A stretch of 64,000 nt of DNA from contig JACJZH010000006.1 in assembly GCA_020635695.1 (NCBI GenBank), forward strand, positions 1 to 64,000, given 5' to 3'. The translations under genes were made by a program, and so were the position numbers. Under the pieces are notes generated by a model. It searched no databases and was not told the origin of the DNA. It was given only the letters and a program-made list of their open reading frames with translations. Origin of the DNA: Flavobacteriales bacterium (lineage in GTDB: Bacteria > Bacteroidota > Bacteroidia > Flavobacteriales_F > PHOS-HE28). Position 1 is the first letter of the stretch; every line of letters begins with the position of its first letter. Positions 49,206-57,741 of the stretch are shown piece by piece.

Positions 49206-51236
49206 TCAGTATCCCAATACCCGTTCCACCGCTTCCTTCAACCGCCCCTTGGGCAGGAAACCCTGCTCCAGCGGTACGGCGAAGGGCACCGGGGTGTCCC
49301 AGCTGGCCACGCGCACGATCGGGGCGTCCAGGTGGTCGAAGGCCTCCTCGGCGATCAGCGCGGCCAGCTCGCCGCCGAAGCCGCCTGTCAACGTGTCCTC
49401 GTGCAGCAGCAACGCCCGGCCGGTCCGCTTCACACTGTCCAGTACGGTGGCCTTGTCCAGCGGCACCAACGTGCGCAGGTCCACCACTTCGATGGAGGCT
49501 TCCCCGGCCATCGCCTCGGCCAGCTCGAGCGCCCAATGCACGCCCATGCCGTAGGTGATGATGCTGAGGTCGGTGCCCGGCCGGCGCACCACGGCCTTCC
49601 CGAAGGGAATGGCATAGGGCTCCGCAGGCACGGGGCCGTTGATGCTCCGGTACAACGCCTTGTGCTCGAAGAACATCACGGGGTTCGGATCGTCGAAGGC
49701 GGTCATGAGCAGGCCCTTGGCGTCGTAGGGCGTGCTGGGGTACACCACCTTCAGGCCGGGCGTCTTCACGAACCACATCTCGTTGCTCTGACTGTGGAAG
49801 GGACCCGCCCCCACCCCCGCTCCGGTGGGCATCCGCACCACCACGTCGGCGTGCTGCCCCCAGCGGTAGTGGATCTTCGCCAGGTTGTTGCAGATCTGGG
49901 TGATGCCCTCGCTCACGAAGTCGGCGAACTGCATCTCCATCATGGCCTTCATGCCCTGCACGCTGAGCCCCAGTGCCGCGCCCAGGATGGCGCTCTCGCA
50001 CAGCGGGGTGTTGCGCACCCGCTCCTTCCCGAAGCGCTCCACGAAACCCTCGGTGATCTTGAAGGCCCCGCCGTACTCGGCGATGTCCTGGCCCATGAGC
50101 ACCAGCTCCGGGTGGCGTTCCATGCTCTGGGCCAGCCCCTCGCTGATGGCGTCGATGAAACGCTTCTCGGGGGCGCCTGTGGCAGAAGGTTCCTCCGCCA
50201 ACGGAGAAGTGCCTTCCACCAGTTGGAACGGCGCGTACACATCACCCACCTCAGTGGCTCGATCAGGCGCGGGCTCGGGCTCGGCGAAGGCCTCCTTCAG
50301 CCCCTCCTCGATCTCGCGCTTGATGTCGGCCCGCAGGTCGTCGCGCTCGTCGGTGCTGAGCACGCCCTCGGCCAGCAGCCACTGCTCGTAGTTGGCCACG
50401 GGGTCCTTCCGTCCCCATTCCTCGAAGAGCTCCTGCGGCACGTACTTGGTGCCACTGGCCTCCTCGTGGCCCCGCATGCGGAAGGTCATGCATTCGACCA
50501 GGATGGGACGGGGCCGTTCCCGCAGGCTGTCGGCCAGGCGGGCCACCTCGCGGTACACCTCCAGGATGTTGTTGCCGGCCAGCTGCACGCCCTCGATGCC
50601 ATAGCCCACGGCCTTGTCCACGAAGCTGTCCATGCGGAACTGCTCGCGGTTGGGCGTGCTGAGGCCGTAGCCGTTGTTCTCGATGATGAAGAGCACGGGC
50701 AGGTCCCACACGGCCGCCACGTTCAGGCTCTCGTGGAAGTCGCCCTCGCTGGTGGCGCCATCGCCGGTGAACACGGCCGTGCAGCGCGATTCCTTGCGCA
50801 GCTTGTGGGCGAGGGCGATGCCGTCGGCGATGCCCAGCTGGGGGCCCAGGTGACTGATCATGCCCACCACCTTGTGCTCGCTGCTGCCGAAGTGGAAGCT
50901 GCGCTCGCGGCCCTTGCTGTAGCCCGTGGCCTTGCCCTGCCACTGCGCGAACAACTTGGGGAAGGGCATGCCCCGCGTGGTGAACACGCCCAGGTTGCGG
51001 TGCATGGGCAGCACGTACTCATCATCCCGCAGCGCCTTGGTGACGCCCACGGCGATGGCCTCCTGCCCGATGCCGCTGAACCACTTGCTGATCTTGCCCT
51101 GCCGGAGCAGGCTCAGCATCTTCTCCTCGATCATGCGCGGCCGCAGCAGGTCCTCGTACAGGTCCAGCAGCTGGTCGTCGCTCAGGTCGCCGCGCTCGAA
51201 GCGCAGCTGGCGGTCCTCGGTGGTCAGGGTGGCCAT
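49206..51236 (-). CDS. Fused 2-oxoacid dehydrogenase E1 (alpha-beta)
   Basis: A 676-residue protein carrying both E1 subunits in one chain. The alpha part (residues 20-345) has RGMPFPKLFAQWQGKATGYSKGR, AALAHKLR-type helices and the TPP motif GDGATSEGDFHESLN...ENN (residues 158-188). The beta part (about 370-676) has LMGQDIAEYGGAFKITEGF, PLCESAILGAALGLS, HSQSNEMWFVKTPGLKVVYP. It decarboxylates a 2-oxoacid, probably branched-chain, for an E2/E3 complex not seen here. The fusion is common in Bacteroidota. ATG at 51236 starts after a perfect -7 box; its upstream region contains the 7-base repeats. Confidence 0.93.
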   Translation of the reverse strand: MATLTTEDRQLRFERGDLSDDQLLDLYEDLLRPRMIEEKMLSLLRQGKISKWFSGIGQEAIAVGVTKALRDDEYVLPMHRNLGVFTTRGMPFPKLFAQWQGKATGYSKGRERSFHFGSSEHKVVGMISHLGPQLGIADGIALAHKLRKESRCTAVFTGDGATSEGDFHESLNVAAVWDLPVLFIIENNGYGLSTPNREQFRMDSFVDKAVGYGIEGVQLAGNNILEVYREVARLADSLRERPRPILVECMTFRMRGHEEASGTKYVPQELFEEWGRKDPVANYEQWLLAEGVLSTDERDDLRADIKREIEEGLKEAFAEPEPAPDRATEVGDVYAPFQLVEGTSPLAEEPSATGAPEKRFIDAISEGLAQSMERHPELVLMGQDIAEYGGAFKITEGFVERFGKERVRNTPLCESAILGAALGLSVQGMKAMMEMQFADFVSEGITQICNNLAKIHYRWGQHADVVVRMPTGAGVGAGPFHSQSNEMWFVKTPGLKVVYPSTPYDAKGLLMTAFDDPNPVMFFEHKALYRSINGPVPAEPYAIPFGKAVVRRPGTDLSIITYGMGVHWALELAEAMAGEASIEVVDLRTLVPLDKATVLDSVKRTGRALLLHEDTLTGGFGGELAALIAEEAFDHLDAPIVRVASWDTPVPFAVPLEQGFLPKGRLKEAVERVLGY

Positions 51237-51246
51237 GGCAGGGAGG

Positions 51247-51254
51247 CAAAGGTA
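51247..51254 (-). promoter_or_regulatory. -7 box TACCTTTG for the E1 gene
   Basis: Full match to TAnnTTTG, ten bases before the ATG at 51236. The -33 region coincides with the heptanucleotide array (51265-51341), which places a TTG on the minus strand every seven bases. Confidence 0.6.
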
Positions 51255-51264
51255 GCGGGGCCAC

Positions 51265-51341
51265 CGACCTCCAACGTTCAACATGCAACGTCCAACTTTC
51301 AACGTCCGAGGTCCAACATCCAACCTCCCGCATTCCGTTCC
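51265..51341. repeat. Heptanucleotide repeat array (caacgtc type)
   Basis: Eleven 7-base units between the divergent E1 and LTA-synthase-like genes: cgacctc, caacgtt, caacatg, caacgtc, caacttt, caacgtc, cgaggtc, caacatc, caacctc, ccgcatt, ccgttcc. The start of the -7 box of the plus-strand gene lies inside the last units. Confidence 0.8.
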
Positions 51342-51345
51342 TTCG
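51338..51345 (+). promoter_or_regulatory. -7 box TTCCTTCG
   Basis: Two mismatches to TAnnTTTG, ending seven bases before the ATG at 51353. Confidence 0.35.
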
Positions 51346-51352
51346 CAGTGCC

Positions 51353-53239
51353 ATGCCCCGCCCCCGAGGCCCCCTCACCGTGCTCCTGCTGCGCCTGGGC
51401 GCGGTGGCCGCCGTGCTGTTCCTGCAGCGGGTGCTGTTCTTCCTGCTGAACCGGGACGCCTTCCCTTCCCCGCCCCTGTCGGCCTTTCTGGGTGGCATGC
51501 GTTTCGACGGCAGCGTGATCGGCTGGCTCTGGCTTCCCTGGCTGGCCCTTTTCCTGGTGAACCCCTTCCCGAAGAAGTGGTTCAGAAGCGCCCAGCAAGT
51601 GGTCTTCCTGACCATCACCGCCGTGGCGTTCTTCTTCAACTGCGTGGACATGGGCTACTACCGGTTCACCTTGAAACGGAGCACCGCCGACCTGTTCGAT
51701 ATCATGACGGCCGGGGGGGATGTGGTTCGGCTGGCGCCGGACTTCGTGGCGGACTATTGGTACATCGTGCTGGTGTTCGCGGGCAGTCTGGCGCTGGTCT
51801 GGTGGGCCTATGTCCGGCTCGGAGGCCTCTCCGGTGCGCCAGCCCGGTCGTGGATCTGGCGCATCGGCTGGCGGGCCATCGCCTTGGTGGGCATGTTCCT
51901 GCTGGGCCGTGGTGGTGTGCAGTACATCCCGCTCGGCATCCTCCATGCCGGCAACTATGCTTCACCCGCCTATTTCCCGGTGGTACTGAACACGCCGTTC
52001 ACCATCATGACCAGCCTGGGCAAGCCGGTGGTCACCGCACGGAGCTACATGCCCCCCCAGCAAGCGGACGCGCTCTGGCCGGTGGTGCACACCTACCAGG
52101 ATGACCTGTACACGGTGGCCGAGCGACCGAACGTGGTGGTGATCATGCTGGAGAGCTTTTCCGCCGAGTACAGCAGCCAGTTGACGGGTGGCACCGGATA
52201 CATGCCGTTCCTGGATTCGCTGATGCGGAGCGGACTGTGTGCCACGAAGGCCTATGCCAACGGCCGTCGGAGCATTGATGCGGTACCTGCCGTCGTGGCC
52301 TCCATCCCGGAACTGATGGACGAGGCCTTCCTGACCTCCCCGTACGCTCAGGTGCCCTTCACCTCCATGGCCAACATCCTGGCCCAGGAGGGCTACCGGA
52401 CCCTGTTCATGCATGGTGGGAACAACGGGACCATGAGCTTCGATACGTTCGCCCGGTCGGCGGGCTATGCCGAGTACCATGGCCGGGACGAGTACCCCGG
52501 CCCGGAGGAGGACATCGGGGTCTGGGGGGTACGAGATGCACCCTACCTGCGCCATTGTGCGGAAGTGCTGGACCGGACCCCTCAGCCCTTCCATGCCACG
52601 ATCTTCACCCTGAGCTCCCACCACCCGTACCGCCTGCCACCGGAGGATGCCGCACGTTTCTCGGAGGGCACGGTGCTCCCGATACAGGCCACCTTGCGCT
52701 ACACGGATGACGCGCTTCGCACGTTCTTCCAGCGGGCTGAACGGTCGGACTGGGGCGGGAACACGCTGTTCGTGCTCACCGCCGACCATACCGCCGACCT
52801 GCTGCAGGATGGCAAGATGAACAGCGGCACCCGTGACTATTGGGTGCCTCTGGTGTACTACATGCCTGAGCACCTGGAACCGGCATCCGACGCGCGCGTC
52901 ACTCAGCACATCGACATCCTTCCCACCGTGCTGGACCTGATCGGCTACCACCGCCCCTTCTTCAGCTTCGGGCACAGCAGCGTGAGACGGGAGGCGGCAC
53001 CCTACGCGGCCACCGCACGCGATCACCTGTACCTGCTCATGGGAGACGGACATGAACTCTACTTCGACGGCGAGCGGGTGGCCGCCTTCCTTCCCAATGC
53101 GGCGGACAGCGATACGTTGGAACTTGCGACAAGGGACAGCCTTGCGCTGGACATGGGGTTCCACTTGAAGGCCCTGGTGCAGCAATTCACGACGCATCTG
53201 ACGGACCACCAGCTCGTGGCCCCTTCGGCATCCCCATGA
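51353..53239 (+). CDS. LTA-synthase-family membrane phosphotransferase
   Basis: A 628-residue inner-membrane enzyme: about five helices in residues 8-190, then a sulfatase-fold domain facing the periplasm. Metal and nucleophile positions fit the LtaS/OpgB order: Glu267 (VVVIMLESFSAEY), nucleophile Ser307 in NGRRSIDAVPA (Thr in LtaS), and Asp478-His479 in FVLTADHTADLL. The Trp/Arg pair that binds glycerol-phosphate in LtaS is not obvious (GGNNGTMSFD instead). A phosphoglycerol or phosphoethanolamine transferase acting on an envelope glycan is the likely role. Its stop overlaps the next gene (ATGA at 53236). Confidence 0.88.
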   Translation: MPRPRGPLTVLLLRLGAVAAVLFLQRVLFFLLNRDAFPSPPLSAFLGGMRFDGSVIGWLWLPWLALFLVNPFPKKWFRSAQQVVFLTITAVAFFFNCVDMGYYRFTLKRSTADLFDIMTAGGDVVRLAPDFVADYWYIVLVFAGSLALVWWAYVRLGGLSGAPARSWIWRIGWRAIALVGMFLLGRGGVQYIPLGILHAGNYASPAYFPVVLNTPFTIMTSLGKPVVTARSYMPPQQADALWPVVHTYQDDLYTVAERPNVVVIMLESFSAEYSSQLTGGTGYMPFLDSLMRSGLCATKAYANGRRSIDAVPAVVASIPELMDEAFLTSPYAQVPFTSMANILAQEGYRTLFMHGGNNGTMSFDTFARSAGYAEYHGRDEYPGPEEDIGVWGVRDAPYLRHCAEVLDRTPQPFHATIFTLSSHHPYRLPPEDAARFSEGTVLPIQATLRYTDDALRTFFQRAERSDWGGNTLFVLTADHTADLLQDGKMNSGTRDYWVPLVYYMPEHLEPASDARVTQHIDILPTVLDLIGYHRPFFSFGHSSVRREAAPYAATARDHLYLLMGDGHELYFDGERVAAFLPNAADSDTLELATRDSLALDMGFHLKALVQQFTTHLTDHQLVAPSASP

Positions 53240-54114
53240 AGGTCACCCTGATCATCAATCCGAGGTCGGGCCACCACCGGGCACCGGAGGCCGTGGGGCT
53301 GGCCGTGGAGCAGTGTTCCCGGCTGGACATCGACCTCACCGTGCACACCATCCATGGACCCGGGCATGGCACCGAGCTGGCACGCGAAGCGGTGCGCAAC
53401 GGTGCCGACCGTGTGCTCTGCGCCGGCGGCGATGGCACCCTGAACGCCGTGGCCTGCGGACTACTGGGCTCGGACGTGCCGCTTGGCATCGTACCGGAAG
53501 GCTCGGGCAACGGTTACTCGCGCTCGCTCGGGCTACCGCAGGAACCGGCCGAAGCGATCCGCATGGCCCTTACCGGAGAGGTCCGGCGCATGGACGTGGG
53601 CTACCTGAACGACCGGCCCTTCCTGGGCACCGCCGGCATCGGCTTCGACGCCCGGGTGGCCCACCAGTTCGACCGCTCGGCGAAGCGGGGCTTCGGGAAG
53701 TACTTCCAGATCATCGTGAAGGAGGTCTTCGGTGCGGCGCCCATGCGCGTGAAGCTGCAGGCCGCCGGCCAGGAACTGGAGGAGGACGTGCTGATGGTGG
53801 TGTTCGCCAACACGCGCGAGTTCGGCAACGGCGCCCGCATCGCGCCGGCGGCCCGTCCCGATGACGGCCTGGCGGACCTGAAGGTGGTGCGCAAGCCCGG
53901 CACCCTGGGGCTGTTCCGGGCCTTCCTGGACCTGTACACCGGCAACGCCGACCGCTCCAGCTACATCCGCACCCTGATCACGGACCGCGCCACCGTGTGG
54001 CAGGAGGGCACCCTGGCCCACCTGGACGGCGAGCCCGTGGAGATCGGGCACGACGTGGAGTTCCGGCTGGAACCGAAGAAGCTGAGGGTCGTGGCCGGTG
54101 CCTCAGTTGCCTGA
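53236..54114 (+). CDS. Diacylglycerol-kinase-like lipid kinase (YegS/BmrU type)
   Basis: A 292-residue soluble lipid kinase. The nucleotide-binding signature is RVLCAGGDGTLNAVACGLL; other family features are IINPRSGHH, LGIVPEGSGNGYSRSL and FLGTAGIGFDARVAHQF. It phosphorylates a lipid alcohol with ATP. The ATGA overlap with an LTA-synthase-type gene suggests it recycles diacylglycerol released when phosphoglycerol is transferred from phosphatidylglycerol. Its 3' end overlaps the convergent M1 peptidase by 12 bases. Confidence 0.9.
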   Translation: MKVTLIINPRSGHHRAPEAVGLAVEQCSRLDIDLTVHTIHGPGHGTELAREAVRNGADRVLCAGGDGTLNAVACGLLGSDVPLGIVPEGSGNGYSRSLGLPQEPAEAIRMALTGEVRRMDVGYLNDRPFLGTAGIGFDARVAHQFDRSAKRGFGKYFQIIVKEVFGAAPMRVKLQAAGQELEEDVLMVVFANTREFGNGARIAPAARPDDGLADLKVVRKPGTLGLFRAFLDLYTGNADRSSYIRTLITDRATVWQEGTLAHLDGEPVEIGHDVEFRLEPKKLRVVAGASVA

Positions 54115-56436
54115 AGGACCAGTGCCCGGCTCGGCCTTCTGCTGCCGCTGCATCGGATTGCTGCGCTTGCGCTCCCGTTGCTTGTACAGCTCGAAGCGCG
54201 TGGGCACCGTGCGGGCCGGCCAGGAGTTGTTGTTCAGGTCGCAGTCGGCGGTCTCCAGGAAGGGATCGATGGTGATCGAGGCCACCTCCTTGTCCTTGAT
54301 GAAGACCTTGCTCACTTCGTCGAAGTGCGACCAGATCTCGGCCGGGATGCGCTCCACCTCCGTCGTGCCGTCCACAAAGGTCCATTCGATGATCACCGGC
54401 ATCACCAGCCCGCCCACGTTCTCCAGGTCCAGCTGGTAGAAGTGCAGGTCGCGGGACAGCATGTCCCGCTGGTCCTCGGGCAGCTGGTCCATCAGGTCAC
54501 GATGAGCATGCCGCATGGGCTCGGTGACGGTGAGCTGGTCGTACTCGTTGTAGAAGTCACGCGTGTCCGGGTCGCGCTCCACCACCACCTCCGGAACGTC
54601 GGTCAGGTTGCGCTCCCGGCTCAGGTCCTTCGGTTCTGCCTCCTGCTCGGCCCGCATCCGGGCGGCCTTCAATTCCGGGTCCAGCGAGGTGGCGGTGCGG
54701 TAGGTCACGTCGTTCAACGCGATGTCCACATGGTCGGTGGTGTAGAACCAACCGCGCCAGAACCAGTCCAGGTCCACGGCGCTGGCGTCCTCCATGCTGC
54801 GGAAGAAGTCGGCCGGTGTGGGGTGCTTGAACTTCCAGCGCTCGCAGTAGGTCTTGAAGGCGTGGTCGAAGAGCTCGCGGCCCATCACCGTTTCGCGCAG
54901 GATGTTCAGTGCCGTGCAGGGCTTCCCATAGGCGTTGTTGCCGAACTGGTGGATGCTCTCGGAGTTGGTCATGATGGGCGCGATCCGGCTCTTGTCGCCC
55001 TTCATGTAGTCCACGATGTTCCGGGGCTTGCCGCGCCAGCTGGGGTAGTCGCGGTCCCATTCCTGCTCGGTGAGGTACTGCACGAAGGTGTTCAGGCCCT
55101 CGTCCATCCAGGTCCACTGGCGCTCGTCCGAGTTGATGATCATGGGGAAGAAGTTGTGCCCCACCTCGTGGATGATCACGCCGATCATGCCGTACTTGGT
55201 CCGCTCGCTGTAGGTGCCGTCGGGCTCGGGCCTTCCTCCATTGAAGCAGATCATGGGGTACTCCATGCCGATGCGGTCGGTGTGCACGCTGATGGCCACC
55301 GGGTAGGGATAGTCCACCGTGAACTTGCTGTAGGTCTTGATGGTGTGCGCCACCACCTTGGTGCTGTAGCGCTCCCACAGCGGATTGCCTTCCTTCGGAT
55401 AGAAGCTCATGCACAGGACGTGCTTGTCGCCCACGGGCTGGTCCTGCGCGTCCCAGATGAACTTGCGGCTGCTGGCGAAGGCGAAGTCACGCACGTTGTC
55501 GGCCTTGAACACCCAGGTCTTCTTCTGGTCGGTGCCCTCCTTCTCGTTCTCCAGGGCCTCCTCCGGGGTCACGATCATCACGGGTTTGTCCGACCGCGAG
55601 GCCCGGTCCAGGCGTGAGCGCTGCTCGGCGGTGAGCACGCTGTTGGGGTTCTGCAACACCCCGGTGGCGGCCACGATGTGGTCGGCCGGAGCGGTGATGG
55701 CCACCTTGAAGTCGCCGAAGGTGAGCGTGAACTCGCCGCGGCCCAGGAACTGCTTGTGCTGCCAGCCCTGGTAGTCGGCGTACAGGGCCATGCGCGGGTA
55801 GAACTGGGCGATGGTGTAGAGGTAGTTGTCCTCGTCCGGGAAGTACTCGTACCCGCTGCGCCCGCCATACTTGTTCCGGTCGTTCACCGGATACCACCAG
55901 GAGACCTTGAACTGGATCGTCTGGCCCGGCATCAGGGTGCGGGGCAGGTCGATGCGCAGCATGGTCTTGTTGATGGTGTAGGGAAGCGCCTTGCCGCTGA
56001 GGTCGGTGACCGAGGTGATCCGGAAGCCGCCGTCGAACACGTCGAGCATGCGCTGCAGCCCCTCGATGGAGAGGCTGTCGCCCAGCGTGCCCGTGCGGAT
56101 CTTGTGGGTGTCGCTGTCCTTCGCCCGCATGTTCTGGTCCAGCTGCAGCCAGAGGTAGTCCAGCCGGTCGGGGCTCAGGTTGTGGTAGGTGACGGTCTCG
56201 GACCCGGTCACGGTCTGCTTGGCGTCGTCCAGTTCCACCTGGATGTCGTAGTCGGCCTTCTGCTGCCAGTACTGGTGACCGGGGGCCCCGCTCGCCGTGC
56301 GGTAGGTGTTCGGCGTGGGCAGCTCCTGGTCCAGCTGGCGGAACTTGTCGCGGCCGTAGCGGGGGGAGTCCTGGGCCATCAAGGCACCGGCGGGGACCAG
56401 AACGGCCAGCGCAAGCAGGGTGTGCGGTCGAAACAT
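54103..56436 (-). CDS. M1-family metallopeptidase, exported
   Basis: A 777-residue zinc aminopeptidase-type enzyme with signal peptide TLLALAVLVPAGALMAQ. N-terminal beta domain (YDIQVELDDAKQTVTGSETV) is typical of the family. The zinc site HEVGHNFFP (His423, Glu424, His427) plus Glu446 in WTWMDEGLNTF fits HExxH-x18-E. The exopeptidase GxMEN motif is not seen in recognisable form, so activity could be endo- or non-classical. It is divergent from a DUF6702 gene, a common arrangement for this family in Bacteroidota. TATTTTCG -7 box five bases before the ATG. Confidence 0.92.
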   Translation of the reverse strand: MFRPHTLLALAVLVPAGALMAQDSPRYGRDKFRQLDQELPTPNTYRTASGAPGHQYWQQKADYDIQVELDDAKQTVTGSETVTYHNLSPDRLDYLWLQLDQNMRAKDSDTHKIRTGTLGDSLSIEGLQRMLDVFDGGFRITSVTDLSGKALPYTINKTMLRIDLPRTLMPGQTIQFKVSWWYPVNDRNKYGGRSGYEYFPDEDNYLYTIAQFYPRMALYADYQGWQHKQFLGRGEFTLTFGDFKVAITAPADHIVAATGVLQNPNSVLTAEQRSRLDRASRSDKPVMIVTPEEALENEKEGTDQKKTWVFKADNVRDFAFASSRKFIWDAQDQPVGDKHVLCMSFYPKEGNPLWERYSTKVVAHTIKTYSKFTVDYPYPVAISVHTDRIGMEYPMICFNGGRPEPDGTYSERTKYGMIGVIIHEVGHNFFPMIINSDERQWTWMDEGLNTFVQYLTEQEWDRDYPSWRGKPRNIVDYMKGDKSRIAPIMTNSESIHQFGNNAYGKPCTALNILRETVMGRELFDHAFKTYCERWKFKHPTPADFFRSMEDASAVDLDWFWRGWFYTTDHVDIALNDVTYRTATSLDPELKAARMRAEQEAEPKDLSRERNLTDVPEVVVERDPDTRDFYNEYDQLTVTEPMRHAHRDLMDQLPEDQRDMLSRDLHFYQLDLENVGGLVMPVIIEWTFVDGTTEVERIPAEIWSHFDEVSKVFIKDKEVASITIDPFLETADCDLNNNSWPARTVPTRFELYKQRERKRSNPMQRQQKAEPGTGPSGN

Positions 56437-56441
56437 GGTCG

Positions 56442-56449
56442 CGAAAATA
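56442..56449 (-). promoter_or_regulatory. -7 box TATTTTCG for the M1 gene
   Basis: One mismatch to TAnnTTTG, five bases before the ATG at 56436. The identical octamer precedes the LpxL-type gene at 57726-57733. Confidence 0.45.
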
Positions 56450-56453
56450 CGGG

Positions 56454-56579
56454 GTTGCAGGTTCGAGGTTGGAGGTTGGAGGTTGGGGGTTGGGGGTTGG
56501 GCATTCAGCCTTCAGCGTTCAGCCCTTAGCGTTCAGCGTATAGCGTTCAGCGTTCAGCATTTCGCGTTCCACGTCCCGA
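56454..56579. repeat. Bipartite heptanucleotide repeat array
   Basis: Eighteen 7-base units in one phase: gttgcag, gttcgag, gttggag x2, gttgggg x2, gttgggc (seven of a gttggrg family), then attcagc, cttcagc, gttcagc, ccttagc, gttcagc, gtatagc, gttcagc x2 (an ttcagc family), then atttcgc, gttccac, gtcccga. It fills the gap between two divergent genes, from five bases after the minus -7 box to the plus -7 box. Confidence 0.85.
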
Positions 56580-56585
56580 CCTTTG
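56578..56585 (+). promoter_or_regulatory. -7 box GACCTTTG
   Basis: One mismatch to TAnnTTTG, ending seven bases before the ATG at 56593, directly after the heptanucleotide array. Confidence 0.45.
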
Positions 56586-56592
56586 TGGCCGC

Positions 56593-57084
56593 ATGAAAGC
56601 GTTGCTCCTGGTATTCGGCCTGTTCGGGCTCCTCGCCCCCCACGACTTCTTCATCTCCATCTGCACCATTCATCACGATCCGGAGGAACAGCGGCTGGAG
56701 ATCACCTGGCGGATCACCACCCACGACCTGGAGCACACCCTGGAGCCGGATGCGGGCGGACCGCTGAAGCTGGGCACGGAGCGAGAGGATCCGCGGGCGG
56801 ACAGCCTGATCGCGAGCTACCTGCAACGCCACCTGCGGTTGGAACTGCACGGTCAACGCCTGCAGCCCCGCTACCTGGGCAAGGAAGTGGACCTGGAGAC
56901 CACCTATGCCTACCTGGAGGTGGATGGCATCGCGGACCCCGAAGGCCTCACCGTGCTGAACACCCTGCTGCAGGACCTGTTCCTCGAACAGCAGAACATC
57001 GTGCATCTGGAGACCAGCGCAGGTACCGCTTCGCACACCTTCATCCACGGTTCCGAGCCGCACACCTTCACCACACCGCAATGA
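56593..57084 (+). CDS. DUF6702-family exported protein
   Basis: A 163-residue protein with a signal peptide (LLLVFGLFGLLAPHDFF). The mature start HDFFISICTIHHDPEEQRLEITW is the family's N-terminal strand pattern; a central HLRLELHGQRLQPRYLGKEV follows. Members are usually encoded beside an M1 metallopeptidase, as here (divergent neighbour). Function unknown, probably periplasmic. Its TGA overlaps the nth ATG (57081). Confidence 0.85.
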   Translation: MKALLLVFGLFGLLAPHDFFISICTIHHDPEEQRLEITWRITTHDLEHTLEPDAGGPLKLGTEREDPRADSLIASYLQRHLRLELHGQRLQPRYLGKEVDLETTYAYLEVDGIADPEGLTVLNTLLQDLFLEQQNIVHLETSAGTASHTFIHGSEPHTFTTPQ

Positions 57085-57716
57085 CGAAGCAGGAGAAGGC
57101 CGCCTTCGTCGCCGCCAAGCTCGCCGAGCTCTATCCCACCACGTCCATCCCCCTGGACCACGTGGATCCCTACACCCTGCTGGTGGCCGTGGTCCTGAGC
57201 GCGCAGTGCACGGACAAGAAGGTGAACGAGATCACGCCCCTGCTGTTCGCCCGGGCGAGCACCCCACAGGACATGGTGAAGCTGAGCGTGGAGGAGATCC
57301 GCGAGATCATCCGGCCGTGCGGGCTGTCGCCCATGAAGAGCAAGGGCATCCACGGGCTCAGCCGGATGATCCTGGAGGAGCACGGCGGGAAGGTGCCTGC
57401 CGACATGGCCGCCCTGGAGGCCATGCCCGGTGTGGGCCACAAGACCGCCAGCGTGGTGATGGTGCAGGCGTTCGGGGTGCCCGCCTTCCCGGTGGACACG
57501 CACATCCACCGGCTGGCCTGGCGCTGGACCCTGAGCACGGGAAAAAGCGTGGAGCGGACCGAAGAGGACCTGAAGAAGCTCTTCCCCCGGGAAAAGTGGG
57601 CCGACCTGCACCTGCAGATCATCTACTTCGGGCGGGAGCACTGTCCGGCCAAGGGCCATGACCCAAAGGCCTGTCCGATCTGCAGCGTGGTCGGGCGCCG
57701 GGAGCTCTTCCGCTGA
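57081..57716 (+). CDS. nth: Endonuclease III
   Basis: A 211-residue DNA glycosylase/AP lyase that removes oxidised pyrimidines. HhH motif LEAMPGVGHKTASVV with catalytic Lys121 and Asp139 in PVDTHIHR are intact. The C-terminal iron-sulphur region reads HCPAKGHDPKACPICSVVGRR: Cys188, Cys198 and Cys201 but no fourth Cys, and a Cx9Cx2C spacing rather than Cx6Cx2Cx5C. ATGA overlap with the DUF6702 gene fixes the start. Confidence 0.93.
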   Translation: MTKQEKAAFVAAKLAELYPTTSIPLDHVDPYTLLVAVVLSAQCTDKKVNEITPLLFARASTPQDMVKLSVEEIREIIRPCGLSPMKSKGIHGLSRMILEEHGGKVPADMAALEAMPGVGHKTASVVMVQAFGVPAFPVDTHIHRLAWRWTLSTGKSVERTEEDLKKLFPREKWADLHLQIIYFGREHCPAKGHDPKACPICSVVGRRELFR

Positions 57717-57725
57717 GGCCGCTCG

Positions 57726-57733
57726 TATTTTCG
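57726..57733 (+). promoter_or_regulatory. -7 box TATTTTCG
   Basis: One mismatch to TAnnTTTG, ending eight bases before the ATG at 57742. Confidence 0.45.
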
Positions 57734-57741
57734 GCACGCCC

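Noticed and set aside
49332..51449. 705-codon plus-strand frame over the E1 gene
   Set aside because: Antisense shadow: low-complexity His/Ala/Leu-rich product with no start or domain support, while the minus strand encodes complete E1 motifs.
56454..56579. Palindromic or phage attachment site
   Set aside because: The sequence is a direct, in-phase heptamer series and no integrase lies near.
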